Positions 54,601 to 63,633 of a stretch of DNA of 64,000 nt are shown piece by piece. The translations under genes and the position numbers were made by a program. The notes under the pieces are model-generated. The model had not been told where the DNA came from, did not search any database, and worked only from the letters and a program-made list of their open reading frames with translations. Source of the DNA: Rhodopseudomonas pseudopalustris (lineage in GTDB: Bacteria; Pseudomonadota; Alphaproteobacteria; Rhizobiales; Xanthobacteraceae); contig NZ_FODT01000011.1 of assembly GCF_900110435.1 (NCBI RefSeq), positions 105,379 to 169,378 on the forward strand, in the 5' to 3' direction. The first letter of the stretch is position 1; the number at the start of each line of letters is the position of its first letter.

Positions 54601-55407
54601 CAGCACGCCGGAATCGTCGGTGGCGGTCGCGGTCGCGAAGGCGGTGGCGTTGACGATGATGTCGGGCGGGTCGGCGGCGAGCGCGCTGCGCAGGAACGCG
54701 ATCGAGCGCGCATCCTTCAGGCTGGTGACATAGAGGCAGGCGGCGTCGAGGCCGCGGGCGTCGAGCGCCAGGCGGAGCGCGTCGATCGCGGCGGTGTCGC
54801 CGCTGGCGGCGAGCGCGCGATAGAAGATCACCAGCGCGCGGCGGCGCTGCGACTTTTGCGGCTCGTCCGGCCAGAACCCCGCGGCGGGCATCGGCCGCGG
54901 CGGCGGCGGCGGGTCGCCGCGCATGATCATCCAGGCGGCGTAGCGCAGCGCGAGCTGCAGATTGTCGACGCCGCCCTCGGTGCAATAGCGCCACAGCGAA
55001 TGCGCATCGTCGGCATCGACATTGCCGCGCGCGGCGAGGTCGGCGTTCCACTGCATCTCGCCGGGGATGCAGGCGAACAGCGCGCCGCGGGCGAAGGCGT
55101 CGCGTCGCAGGCTCTCGACGCCGTGCGGCCAATACGCCTCGCCGCCGAGCATCCGCAGGATCACGAGCCTGGCTTGGGCGAGCGTGCGCTCGACATAGAG
55201 ATCGACCGAGGCGGGATGGCCGAGCGCCAGCAGATTGGTCAGCCGCAGGCTCGGGAAGTCGTCCGGCAGCGTCGCGCGCGCCGCGGCGAAGGCCGCGAGA
55301 TCGGTGTCCGCCGCCGACAGCACCACGATCTCGGCCGGCGCCTGCTGCAGGTCGCGCGCGACGTCGCCGTCATCGATGCTGGCGGTGGCGTCGAGCTTCA
55401 GATGCAT
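51691..55407 (-). CDS. cobN: Cobaltochelatase subunit CobN
   Basis: The 1238-residue large chelatase subunit of the aerobic pathway, related to magnesium chelatase ChlH. HAIVHLGKHGNLEWLPGKSA holds metal-binding histidines, and FHDPDLAPPHHYLAFYLWLR, GTANMRTGGDDVAQALALIG and PKWIAGVMRHGYKGAVEIAA are CobN signatures. It inserts Co2+ into hydrogenobyrinate diamide with CobS and CobT chelatase subunits, which are not in this window. The start at 55407 (MHLKLDATAS) was chosen over an upstream ATG at 55491 that lies in a repeat element. Confidence 0.96.
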   Translation of the reverse strand: MHLKLDATASIDDGDVARDLQQAPAEIVVLSAADTDLAAFAAARATLPDDFPSLRLTNLLALGHPASVDLYVERTLAQARLVILRMLGGEAYWPHGVESLRRDAFARGALFACIPGEMQWNADLAARGNVDADDAHSLWRYCTEGGVDNLQLALRYAAWMIMRGDPPPPPRPMPAAGFWPDEPQKSQRRRALVIFYRALAASGDTAAIDALRLALDARGLDAACLYVTSLKDARSIAFLRSALAADPPDIIVNATAFATATATDDSGVLASADCPVLQIAQAGISRDSWEQSSRGLNPRDLAMHVVLPEVDGRIFAGAVAFKQRGADETDYAPTIYQPLDDRIAAAADLAQAWVRLRRLPRDQRRVGVVLANYPNRDGRLGNGVGLDTPQSLQDLLTALRAEGYLTGDLPADTAALMQILQRGPTNALTGRDLRDGGVAWPVADYNDAFATLPDAVRDAVTTRWGQPDADPHVADGCFRLGLHRFGNVLVGVQPARGYNIDPKSSFHDPDLAPPHHYLAFYLWLRREFDAHAIVHLGKHGNLEWLPGKSAGLSRDCFPAALLGPLPHLYPFIVNDPGEGIQAKRRSAAVIIDHLTPPMTRAELHDEMARLEALVDEYALAADLDPKRADVIAEDILSLARATRLDADVEIDRSTPTLDALRAIDAHLCDLKEMQIRDGLHVFGRTPQPSQRDDLLVSIARLPRSELKPQDASLHRALAQDLGLGEFDPLTRDLAADYTGPRPTVLADLSDRPWRTSGDTVERIEALASKLVSTLRQAQPDPLPSWPHTQPVLDWIAASLRPAIDACGDAERNALLRGLDGRFVRPGPSGAPTRGRPDVLPTGRNFFAVDVRAVPTPSAWRIGALAAERLVEAYWQDAGEWPRAIALSAWGTANMRTGGDDVAQALALIGARPTWEDATGRVTGFAIVPLSELQRPRVDVTFRVSGLFRDAFPVQMDLIASAIAAIAALDEPDDANPIAAHVRARTDHLIQAGVAPDAAQRQAGLRVFGSKPGAYGAGLQALIDEGGWDTRGDLADAYLAWGGYAYGAGREGDEARDAFAARLTATQLVAQSQDNREHDILDSDDYYQFIGGLAATVETLSGAAPKIAHLDTSRPEAPLPRTLAHEIGRVVRGRAANPKWIAGVMRHGYKGAVEIAATVDYLFGFAASTDAVGSHHFDQLFAAYLDDEQVRDFLRDANPAAMRETAERFAEAIRRGLWTPRSNHAADLLAELLTRKETA

Positions 55408-55439
55408 GTGGCGCACTCCGGCGCAGCCACACACCGCAG

Positions 55440-55552
55440 CGTCCTCCCGAGGTGCGCGCACGCTTGTGCGCGCCTCGAAGGATGGCCGCATCGTGCGACG
55501 CTCGTCGTCCTTCGCGGCGCGCCGGAGCCGGCGCGCACCTCGGGATGACGAG
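55440..55552. repeat. Pair of REP-like palindromic elements between cobW and cobN
   Basis: Two hairpin-forming units face each other: 55440-55486 (CGTCCTCCCGAGGTGCGCGC ... CTCGAAGGATGG) and 55504-55552 (CGTCCTTCGCGGCGCG ... ACCTCGGGATGACG). Each contains complementary C/G-rich arms, and the second resembles the first in reverse complement. Units with CATCCTTCGAGGCGC and CCTCGGGATGA ends are widespread in Bradyrhizobium-type genomes. Confidence 0.72.
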
Positions 55553-55569
55553 CGCGCATCGGCGTCATG

Positions 55570-56577
<1,008 letters not shown>

Positions 56578-56580
56578 CTG

Positions 56581-57114
56581 TTAGTTCTCCTGTTGGGCGC
56601 GCTTCAGCCACAGCGGCAGACCGGCGGCGACGAACACGACGTCGGGGACGGCGGCGGCGACGATCTGGTTGAGGCGGCCCTGCGCGTCGCGGAAGGTGCG
56701 GCCGAGCGGCGTCTCCGGGACGAGGCCGAGGCCGACTTCGTTGGACACCAGCACGATCGGCGCCGCCGCGACGCCGAGAAACCGCGTCAGCCGCCGGGCT
56801 TCGATCTCCGGATCGCGGCCGGCCTCCATCAGATTGAACAGCCACAGCGTCAGGCAATCGACCAGCACGGCGCGGCCGCGGACGGCCTCGCGGGTCAGCG
56901 CATCGACCAAGGCCAGCGGTTCCTCGACCGTGATCCAGCCGTCACCGCGGCGGGAGCGATGATGCGCGATCCGCTGCGTCATCTCGTCGTCGCTGCGAGT
57001 CGCGGTGGCGAGGTAGATCCGCGACAGGGCGCTGTCGGCGACCAGTTTTTCACCGAACACCGACTTGCCGGAACGCGCGCCGCCGAGCACCAAAGTCGAG
57101 ACCAGCGTGGTCAT
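56581..57114 (-). CDS. cobP: Adenosylcobinamide kinase / adenosylcobinamide-phosphate guanylyltransferase
   Basis: A 177-residue bifunctional enzyme of the CobU/CobP family. The P-loop is TLVLGGARSGKSVFGEKL, ATATRSDDEMTQRIAHHRSR carries the guanylylated histidine, and VLVDCLTLWLFNLM and VSNEVGLGLVPETPLGR are signatures. It makes GDP-cobinamide, the acceptor for the lower ligand. ATG at 57114 overlaps the preceding stop (ATGA). Confidence 0.95.
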   Translation of the reverse strand: MTTLVSTLVLGGARSGKSVFGEKLVADSALSRIYLATATRSDDEMTQRIAHHRSRRGDGWITVEEPLALVDALTREAVRGRAVLVDCLTLWLFNLMEAGRDPEIEARRLTRFLGVAAAPIVLVSNEVGLGLVPETPLGRTFRDAQGRLNQIVAAAVPDVVFVAAGLPLWLKRAQQEN

Positions 57115-57575
57115 GACGGCGCACGCCCGTCGTCGGGCGACCAGCGCAGCGGCGGCAGCCGCGCGACCATGCCTTTGCGCAGGACGTCGGCGCGCTGGCG
57201 CCACGGCACCAGGCCGTAATCGCTGTGCTGATACGCGGCGGCGAAGCCGATGATCGCGTCGGCTCCGGTCTCGGGGACGAGATCGCCGAACACGAAGCTG
57301 TAGCCGTCGGCGCTCGACACCGCGACGGTGGCGGCGCGCTTGCAGACGCTGAGGCACTGCACCGGCCGCACCCGCAGATCGGCCGCGCCGCCCTGCGCGG
57401 CCCGGATCGCGTCGAGCATCGGCGCGCCGGCATTGCTGCCGTCGGCGGCCTTGCAACTGATGCAGACGCTGATCACCACCGGACCCGCGGGCCGGGTGGA
57501 ACCGTCAGTCGTGATATCGGTCTGCAGCTCAGCGGCTGGCGCGGTGGTGTGATCGTGGTCGGGGCTGCGATCCAT
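57111..57575 (-). CDS. DUF1636 family, putative cysteine-rich metal-binding protein
   Basis: A 154-residue protein with a histidine-containing N-terminus (MDRSPDHDH) and a thioredoxin-like ferredoxin fold: VVISVCISCKAADGS, then VRPVQCLSVCKRAATVAVSS, then YSFVFGDLVPETGADAIIGF. Four cysteines in C-x-x-C and C-x-x-x-C spacing could bind a metal or Fe-S cluster. It is the first gene after the riboswitch and overlaps cobP, so a function in cobalt handling or B12 synthesis is likely but unknown. Upstream ATGs were rejected because they run into the leader. Confidence 0.8.
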   Translation of the reverse strand: MDRSPDHDHTTAPAAELQTDITTDGSTRPAGPVVISVCISCKAADGSNAGAPMLDAIRAAQGGAADLRVRPVQCLSVCKRAATVAVSSADGYSFVFGDLVPETGADAIIGFAAAYQHSDYGLVPWRQRADVLRKGMVARLPPLRWSPDDGRAPS

Positions 57576-57705
57576 GCCCTGGCTCTCGGCAACGCCTTGC
57601 GGCTTCGAGCTTTGTCGGATCGCGCGGGGTGACGATCGATGCGCCACCGCCCTGCTGTCCGTCCGGTGCACCCCGCCCCGACGCCTCCAAAGCACCATTC
57701 ATGAT

Positions 57706-57892
57706 GGCAGGTCTCCTGGCTCGCGAGTCATCGCCCTTGTCGCCGCCTTCCCAGAATTTCCAAGCAGGAAATCCCAGTGGCCGAGGCGCGGGCTCGTCGC
57801 TTACAGTTGCGGGGGCAGCACCGGGATTGAGATCACTCGAACAGAGTTCACTTGCACCGGATTCCCTTTTCACCTTCCTGGCGGAAGGACCA
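57706..57892 (-). promoter_or_regulatory. Cobalamin riboswitch upstream of DUF1636-cobP-cobW-cobN-cobO
   Basis: Read on the minus strand: GAAAAGGGAATCCGGTGCAA, then CTGCCCCCGCAACTGTAAGC, then the B12 box GAGCCAGGAGACCTGCC at 57706-57722. It ends about 130 nt before the DUF1636 start at 57575. It should shut off this biosynthetic operon when adenosylcobalamin is abundant. Confidence 0.93.
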
Positions 57893-58004
57893 TCGCCGGC
57901 CACGCTATCTGCGACCATCGTCGGGGTCAACCACGCGAAGGTGGTGTTGACCGGCAAGCCCGACTTCCGTCAGTTGCGCGCCTTCACGAACCAGGGGACC
58001 TCAA

Positions 58005-59060
58005 ATGCCGACCGACACACTCGCAGCATGGCAGCCGCCTTTGATCGCGCCGGTCGACCGCGCGCTGGAGGCTTCGTTGCGCGCGCGAATCGACGGTAAG
58101 GCCAAGCCGCTCGGCTCGCTCGGCCGGATCGAGGAACTGGCGATCGAACTCGGCGCGATCAGCCATCCCGCGGAACCGCGCGGCGACAACGCGGTGCTGA
58201 TGGTGTTCGCCGGCGACCATGGGCTGAACGCCGAAGGCGTCTCGCAATATCCGTCGGCGGTGACGGTGGCGATGGTGATGACCTATCTGGCGGGCAAGGC
58301 GTGCGCCAATGCGTTCGCCACCGCGTGCCGCGTCGACGTCCAGGTGATCGATTCCGGCGTCGCCGCCGAACTGCCGTCTCATCCCGATCTGATCGACGCC
58401 AAGGTGCGGATGGGCACCGGCAATGCCGCGCGCGAGCCGGCGATGAGCGCGCAGGACGCCGCGCTGGCGCTGACCCGCGGCATCGAACTGACTGTCGCCG
58501 AAATCAAGGCCGGCGCCGATATCATCGCGCTCGGCGAAATGGGCATCGGCAACACCGCGTCGTCGTCGCTGTTGCTGCATCGGCTGGCGCCGGCGCCGCT
58601 CGCGGATTGCATCGGGGTCGGCGCCGGGCAGGACGCGCCCGGCATGGCGAAGAAGCGCGCCGCGATCGAGATGGCGGCTGCGCGCAGCGATGCGACCGCG
58701 CCGTTCGAGGTGCTGTGTGAATTCGGCGGGCTGGAAATCGCGATGATGGCCGGCGCGATTCTCGGCGCGGCGTCGCAGCGCCGGCCGGTGATCGTCGATG
58801 GTTTCATCGCGACCGCGGCGGCGCTGCTCGCGGTGCGGCTGGCGCCCGCGGCGCGCGGCTATTGCGTGTTCGCGCATCGCTCCGCCGAGCGCGGCCACGA
58901 CATCGCGCTGCAAGCGCTGCAGGCGAGGCCGCTGCTCGATCTCGACCTGCGGCTCGGCGAAGGCACCGGCGCGATCCTGGCGGTGCCGCTGCTCCGCGCC
59001 GCTGCGCGGCTGTCGACCGACGTCGCCGATCTCAGCGATGTGCTGGAGGGCAAGCTGTGA
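58005..59060 (+). CDS. cobT: Nicotinate-nucleotide:dimethylbenzimidazole phosphoribosyltransferase
   Basis: A 351-residue CobT/CobU enzyme. DNAVLMVFAGDHGLNAEGVS, ALGEMGIGNTASSSLLLHRL, DGFIATAAALLAVRLAPAAR and LGEGTGAILAVPLLRAAARL are signatures; the glutamate of LGEGTGA is the catalytic base in Salmonella CobT. It makes alpha-ribazole phosphate. It is divergent from the riboswitch-controlled operon, with AGGGGACC before the ATG. No riboswitch is seen on its own strand. Confidence 0.96.
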   Translation: MPTDTLAAWQPPLIAPVDRALEASLRARIDGKAKPLGSLGRIEELAIELGAISHPAEPRGDNAVLMVFAGDHGLNAEGVSQYPSAVTVAMVMTYLAGKACANAFATACRVDVQVIDSGVAAELPSHPDLIDAKVRMGTGNAAREPAMSAQDAALALTRGIELTVAEIKAGADIIALGEMGIGNTASSSLLLHRLAPAPLADCIGVGAGQDAPGMAKKRAAIEMAAARSDATAPFEVLCEFGGLEIAMMAGAILGAASQRRPVIVDGFIATAAALLAVRLAPAARGYCVFAHRSAERGHDIALQALQARPLLDLDLRLGEGTGAILAVPLLRAAARLSTDVADLSDVLEGKL

Positions 59061-59758
59061 GCGCGCTCGACAACAAGGCGCCCGGAATGATCGATCCGCA
59101 GGCCGCCGCGGCCGCCAACGCCAACCCGCCGGTGTTCGACGCAGCGTTTCAGGCCCGGTTCGCCGAATTGCTCGCATGGCGGCGCGATGTGCGCCGCTTC
59201 CGCCGCGACGACGTCGATCCGGCGCTGATCGAGCATCTGCTCGATCTCGCGCAGCTCGCGCCGTCGGTCGGCAACAGCCAGCCGTGGCGCTGGGTCAGCG
59301 TCGACAGCGCCGCGACCCGCGACAAGGTGCGCGCCAACTTCCTGCGCTGCAACGAGATCGCGGCCGGCGCCTATCAGGGCGAACGCGCCGCGTTGTATGC
59401 GCGGCTCAAGCTCGAAGGCATCGACGTCGCACCCCGGCAGTTCGCCTTGTTCTGCGACCGGACCACCGCGCAGGGCCTCGGCGTCGGCCGCCAGACCATG
59501 CCGGAGGCGCTCGATTACTCCGTCGTCGCGATGATCGAAACCTTCTGGCTCGCGGCGCGGACCCACGGTCTCGGCGTCGGCTGGGTCTCGATCCTCGATC
59601 CGCAGGCGATCACCACCGAACTCGACGTGCCCGCCGGGTGGAAGTTCATCGCCTATCTGTGCGTCGGCTGGCCGGTCGAACAACATGTCGATCCGGAGCT
59701 GGTGCGGCATCACTGGCAGGACCGCACCTCGGCCGGGCGCGACGTCCTGTCGCGCTGA
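59057..59758 (+). CDS. bluB: 5,6-dimethylbenzimidazole synthase
   Basis: A 233-residue flavin-destroying enzyme of the nitroreductase fold. AWRRDVRRFRRDDVDPALIE, LAQLAPSVGNSQPWRWVSVD and LFCDRTTAQGLGVGRQTMPE are BluB signatures. It cleaves FMNH2 with O2 to give the lower ligand that CobT activates. GTG at 59057 overlaps the cobT stop; an ATG at 59087 is possible. Oxygen dependence agrees with the aerobic B12 pathway around it. Confidence 0.94.
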   Translation: MSALDNKAPGMIDPQAAAAANANPPVFDAAFQARFAELLAWRRDVRRFRRDDVDPALIEHLLDLAQLAPSVGNSQPWRWVSVDSAATRDKVRANFLRCNEIAAGAYQGERAALYARLKLEGIDVAPRQFALFCDRTTAQGLGVGRQTMPEALDYSVVAMIETFWLAARTHGLGVGWVSILDPQAITTELDVPAGWKFIAYLCVGWPVEQHVDPELVRHHWQDRTSAGRDVLSR

Positions 59759-59901
59759 GAGCGCCTTGGTCCGCGAGCGCACCAAGCCGCGGTCGAGGTG
59801 ATACCAAGTCTTAAGCAAACGTGGCGCTGCTGTTCCGCGATTGCAAGAATTCGTCACAATCTTGATCGACATTCCGGCCGTTCCGAAAAGGAGGACCGGA
59901 C

Positions 59902-60168
59902 ATGACGACATCACGCATCCACATCATCGGCATCGCGACGATCGCCGCGATGGGCCTGCTGGCCGGGCCGGCGCTGGCGAGCAATCAGGGGCCACAGGGC
60001 AGCGTCAGCGAGCCGCCCTCGGCGGGCTGCAGCTCCTACATGAAGGCGCCCGACGGCAGCTGGACCAAGATCCCGTGCGCGGAGGCCGGCGCAAGAGCGG
60101 CCGCGGCCAAGCGCAACAACACGCGGACATCGGCACAATCCCAGGATCGATCCGAATCTCAAGATTGA
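59902..60168 (+). CDS. Small exported protein of unknown function
   Basis: An 88-residue protein with a signal peptide (IGIATIAAMGLLAGPALAS). The mature part is polar, with two cysteines in GCSSYMKAPDGSWTKIPCAE that could form a disulfide, and a lysine/arginine-rich tail. AAGGAGGACC before the ATG is a strong ribosome binding site. I recognise no domain. It converges with the next gene. Confidence 0.7.
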   Translation: MTTSRIHIIGIATIAAMGLLAGPALASNQGPQGSVSEPPSAGCSSYMKAPDGSWTKIPCAEAGARAAAAKRNNTRTSAQSQDRSESQD

Positions 60169-60213
60169 TCGGACGGACCGGATCCATCGCCGCTTTCGCC
60201 GGCGGCGCTCCGA

Positions 60214-60762
60214 TCAGTTCGGCTTCGCGACAGGCTGCTTCGCGACAGGCTCTTCCGCCTTCGCCCGTTTCGGCGCGGGCCGGATCAGGAGCGGGAAGCC
60301 GGAGAAGAACGTATCGGAATCGATCAGCTCGGGAATGCCGAGGATCTGCGACAGCGTGCGCGGGCGGCTGTTCCCGCCGCCATCGGCGACGTTGCGCGCC
60401 GGTGCGCCGGGCTCGGCTGACCGGGGCTCGGCCGACGGTAGCTTGGCTGACGGGGACTTGGCCGGTTCCGTCTTGGCTGCAGGAAGCCGGCTCGGTGGCT
60501 GGGCCGCTTGCGGAGGCGCAGTCGTCACAGCAGGTTTGGCCGCTGCCGCGGCCGGAGCGGGCGTCCCGGCATTGGCGTGGCGGTCGAGGATCTCCTCGAC
60601 CCGGATCGCGGTGCCGAACGGCGCCTCGACCCGCAGCAACGTCTGACCGCGTCCTTCGGGTCCAGCCACCATTTCGGCGCTGTCGAACCGCTGCGCCTTC
60701 AATTCGTCGAGCGCGGCCCGGGCCCGGCCGGGATTGTCGAACACGCGGGTGATCTGCGTCAT
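60214..60762 (-). CDS. Hypothetical protein with low-complexity central region
   Basis: A 182-residue protein. Residues 1-65 look globular (TRVFDNPGRARAALDELKAQ, then VEAPFGTAIRVEEILDRH) and resemble a small ferredoxin-like, general-stress-type fold. The middle is Ala/Pro/Ser-rich with degenerate repeats (SAKLPSAEPRSAEPG), and the end (LSQILGIPELIDSDTFFSGF) looks ordered again. I prefer the ATG at 60762 to one at 60813. Function unknown. Confidence 0.65.
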   Translation of the reverse strand: MTQITRVFDNPGRARAALDELKAQRFDSAEMVAGPEGRGQTLLRVEAPFGTAIRVEEILDRHANAGTPAPAAAAAKPAVTTAPPQAAQPPSRLPAAKTEPAKSPSAKLPSAEPRSAEPGAPARNVADGGGNSRPRTLSQILGIPELIDSDTFFSGFPLLIRPAPKRAKAEEPVAKQPVAKPN

Positions 60763-60883
60763 CTGTTCACTGCCTCGATTGGGATCGTCGGCGTGAAGAA
60801 CAACGCTCGGCACCGGTTCGTTCCGTGCCGCCGGCGCGCTGCAGCGCCGCGCCGCGGGAACCCGCGCAGCCGCAGGTCTGTTT

Positions 60884-61096
60884 CTACGCGCAGAGGTCCG
60901 GCGAGCAGCGGCCGCATCCGCCGGCGCCGTCGCACATCGGCACGTCCGGGCCGCCTTTGGCCGGCTTGGCGATCAGCGACAATTGCTGGTCGAGATCGGT
61001 GCTCTCGCAGCTCGGGCAGGCCGCGGTCTCATGCGCATACAGCAGCGTCTCGAAGCCGTGGCCACATTTGTTGCAGACATAACCGTAGATCGGCAT
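60884..61096 (-). CDS. FmdB-family zinc-ribbon protein
   Basis: A 70-residue protein: MPIYGYVCNKCGHGFETLLY and CPSCESTDLDQQLSLIAKPA give the two C-x-x-C knuckles of the FmdB ribbon. A cysteine-rich tail (MCDGAGGCGRCSPDLCA) adds further possible ligands. Such proteins are thought to act as small regulators. The start at 61096 is divergent from cutA. Confidence 0.85.
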   Translation of the reverse strand: MPIYGYVCNKCGHGFETLLYAHETAACPSCESTDLDQQLSLIAKPAKGGPDVPMCDGAGGCGRCSPDLCA

Positions 61097-61220
61097 GACG
61101 ATATCCTGATCGAGACCGCGGATGGGGTTGCGATAGCAAACAAGCACCGGGTCGCGCGACGCGGGAATGAGCTGGATCAACTTCCGTTCTGATAGATACC
61201 GCTCCGATTGGAGGATGCAG

Positions 61221-61550
61221 ATGATGGACCAGGCCGAGGCCTGCGTGGTGATGGTGACGGCTGCTAACAAGGAAGAAGCAGAACGATTAGCAATTGCAAC
61301 TCTCGAGGCCCGGCTCGCCGCCTGCGTTCAGATCCAGGCGATTGCCAGCCATTATTGGTGGGACGGCAAGATCACCAGCGATTCCGAGCAATTGCTGCTG
61401 TTCAAGACGCTGCCGGCGAAATTCGCGGCGCTGCGCGACCTGATCATCTCGCTGCATTCCTACGAGACGCCGGAAATCATCCAGTTGCCGGTGACGGCCG
61501 GCGCGGACAGCTATCTGGCCTGGATTCGTCGCGAGGTCGGCGCTGAATAA
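61221..61550 (+). CDS. cutA: CutA divalent-cation tolerance protein
   Basis: A 109-residue CutA1 protein: VVMVTAANKEEAERLAIATL, RLAACVQIQAIASHYWWDGK and SYETPEIIQLPVTAGADSYL are the family blocks. CutA forms trimers with a ferredoxin-like fold and has been linked to copper tolerance. GGAGG at 61210 favours the ATG at 61221 or 61224; ATG at 61215 overlaps that site. Confidence 0.93.
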   Translation: MMDQAEACVVMVTAANKEEAERLAIATLEARLAACVQIQAIASHYWWDGKITSDSEQLLLFKTLPAKFAALRDLIISLHSYETPEIIQLPVTAGADSYLAWIRREVGAE

Positions 61551-61590
61551 CGCTTCGGTTCTGACTGAATCAGGCCCGAAGCTTTGATGA

Positions 61591-62052
61591 TCAACGCTCG
61601 GCGCGCAGCCAGACCGGAGCGGCGCTGCTCTCGGCGGCGAGCGCCGCGACGATCGCCGAGCGGGGGATGCGCTGCGGCCAGCGCAGCAGATGGCTGCGGC
61701 AATGCGCGCAATCGCTGGCGCCGAAACCGTCGATCGGAGCGGTAAGAAAGCCGAGCCGGCGCACCAGCTCGCATTCATCGCCTTGCGTGATCGCCCAGGC
61801 GCCGCGCACCTCGCCGGCTGTGGTCAAACGATCGACATGCCAGCGCAGGGTCTTGGTCTTGCGAAAATGCCGGCCGAGCCGCGCGCGCAATCCGCCGGGG
61901 CCATAGGCCGAGCCGCAATACAGATAGCGCCCGGCGCGCAGCACCGCGGGCGCGGCCTTGCCGAGCCGAATCTCGATCGGCGCGGCGATCGCCAGCGCGA
62001 CGACGTAAGCGCCTTTGCGGTCGGGGCATTGAGCGAGTTGCGGTTTCGGCAT
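61591..62052 (-). CDS. DUF123 (GIY-YIG-like) protein
   Basis: A 153-residue protein: GAYVVALAIAAPIEIRLGKA, AGRYLYCGSAYGPGGLRARL, RHFRKTKTLRWHVDRLTTAG and DCAHCRSHLL follow the DUF123 pattern, which has GIY-YIG-type residues and sometimes is fused to endonuclease III. Nuclease activity is unproven. ATG at 62052 (MPKPQLAQCP) was chosen over an upstream one at 62085. Confidence 0.82.
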   Translation of the reverse strand: MPKPQLAQCPDRKGAYVVALAIAAPIEIRLGKAAPAVLRAGRYLYCGSAYGPGGLRARLGRHFRKTKTLRWHVDRLTTAGEVRGAWAITQGDECELVRRLGFLTAPIDGFGASDCAHCRSHLLRWPQRIPRSAIVAALAAESSAAPVWLRAER

Positions 62053-62119
62053 CCCGCAGTGTTGCACGCAACGGCGTGCGGTCAAGCGGTGGCGGATCGA
62101 TCGGGAGCCCGTCGCGCAG

Positions 62120-62314
62120 TCAGTGCTTGGTCGGCACCTGGCTCAGCAAGATCCGCTTGAGCTTGGCGCGCGCGTGCATCGCGTTGGCGGATTTGATCAC
62201 CAGGTCCTTGAGGTCGTCCGACATCGCCTCGGCCTGCGCCCATTCGGCCGCGGCGAGACATTCCAATTCGTCGGGCGACAAATGGCGAAATTGTCCCGAG
62301 TCTCGCGCTTTCAT
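62120..62314 (-). CDS. Small conserved-looking protein of unknown function
   Basis: A 64-residue, helical, soluble protein (LSPDELECLAAAEWAQAEAM, then IKSANAMHARAKLKRILLSQ). A GAGGAAA ribosome binding site lies about 7 nt before the ATG. The acidic first half and basic second half look like a genuine small protein; no family recognised. Confidence 0.65.
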   Translation of the reverse strand: MKARDSGQFRHLSPDELECLAAAEWAQAEAMSDDLKDLVIKSANAMHARAKLKRILLSQVPTKH

Positions 62315-62517
62315 GGACGGTTTCCTCGATATCTCGCCCGAAGCTGCATGGCTTCGTGGCTGTTTTGCTGTGACCCGAGCTTACCGCGAAGCCGGCGGCA
62401 CGCAACCCGGATCGGGGTGTGGTCGCTTCACTTCGGCGCGTCCTGCGCGCGTGCGGAGGTGTTGACGCCGCCCGGCGCGGCGCGGCAGGTTGCGGGCCGT
62501 CCCGCCGCCTTGTTCCG

Positions 62518-63513
62518 ATGATCTCCAACCAATTGAGCTTCATGCGCAATTATCGCGCGCCGTGGTGGTTGCCCGGCGGCCATCTGCAGACGATCTGGCC
62601 GACGCTGTTCGCGCGGCCGCGCCCGGCCGAGGCGTTGCGGACGGAGCGCGACCGCTGGCGCGCGCCGGACGGCGATTTCATCGATGTCGACCATCTGCCG
62701 GGCGCCGACGGCGCGCCGTGGCTGGTGCTGTTTCACGGCCTCGAGGGCAGTTCCTCGAGCCGCTACGCGATCGCCTTCGCGCAGGCGGCGCAGGCGCGCG
62801 GCTGGCGTTTCAGCGTGCCGCATTTTCGCGGCTGCTCGGGCGAGATCAACCTCGCGCCGCGCTCCTATCACTCCGGCGATTTCGAGGAGATCGGCTGGAT
62901 GCTCGGCCGGATTCGCGAACGCGCGGGCCGGCCGGTGTTCGCCGCCGGCGTCTCGCTCGGCGGCAATGCGCTGCTGCGCTGGACCGAGGAAGCGGGCGAG
63001 AGCGCCGCGCAGACCGTGCGGGCGGTGGCGGCGATCTCGGCGCCGCTCGATCTGATCGCCGCCGGGGCTGCGATCGATACGGGCCTCAACCGGCAGATCT
63101 ACACGCGCAACTTCCTGCGCACGATGAAGCCGCGCGCGCTGGCGAAATGGCGGCAGCATCCCGGCCTGTTCGACCGCGACAAGCTCACCGCCGCCACCAC
63201 GCTGCGCGCCTTCGACGACGCCTTCACCGCGCCGCTGCACGGCTTCCGCGACGTCGACGATTATTGGACGCGGGCTTCGTCGCAGCCGCATCTGCACCGG
63301 ATCCGCGTGCCGGCGCTGGTGATGAATGCGCGCAACGATCCGTTCGTGCCGGGCGCCTCGCTGCCGGCTCCGCATCAGGTCGGCGACAACGTCACGCTGT
63401 GGCAGCCGGACGACGGCGGCCATGTCGGCTTCGCCACCGCGCCCTGGCCGGGGCACGTTCACGCCATGCCGGAGGCGGTGTGCGACTGGTTGGCGGACCG
63501 CGCGACGGTCTGA
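62518..63513 (+). CDS. YheT-like alpha/beta-hydrolase
   Basis: A 331-residue hydrolase of the AB_hydrolase_4 group: WWLPGGHLQTIWPTLFARPR is the YheT opening, LVLFHGLEGSSSSRYAIAFA the oxyanion region, and FAAGVSLGGNALLRWTEE holds the nucleophile serine in G-V-S-L-G-G. The catalytic Asp and His are likely in NARNDPFVPG and DGGHVGFA. The substrate is probably a lipid or other ester. The ATG at 62518 fits the family N-terminus. Confidence 0.9.
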   Translation: MISNQLSFMRNYRAPWWLPGGHLQTIWPTLFARPRPAEALRTERDRWRAPDGDFIDVDHLPGADGAPWLVLFHGLEGSSSSRYAIAFAQAAQARGWRFSVPHFRGCSGEINLAPRSYHSGDFEEIGWMLGRIRERAGRPVFAAGVSLGGNALLRWTEEAGESAAQTVRAVAAISAPLDLIAAGAAIDTGLNRQIYTRNFLRTMKPRALAKWRQHPGLFDRDKLTAATTLRAFDDAFTAPLHGFRDVDDYWTRASSQPHLHRIRVPALVMNARNDPFVPGASLPAPHQVGDNVTLWQPDDGGHVGFATAPWPGHVHAMPEAVCDWLADRATV

Positions 63514-63633
63514 GCCGGCGGCGCCTCCGCCGCAAAAAGTTCCGCTCCGGCAATCGGGCACTAATTCGCCGGAACGGCGTTGTCCGATCGCGCATCCGGA
63601 TGCGCGGAGCCTGACTCAGCGGAGGCGAAACCG

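Noticed and set aside
53266..55548. 760-codon open frame antisense to cobN
   Set aside because: Its composition is that of a shadow frame and it shows no family motif, while cobN on the other strand is unmistakable.
59765..59786. Hairpin CTTGGT...ACCAAG behind bluB as a terminator
   Set aside because: Stem is short and no T-run follows on either strand.
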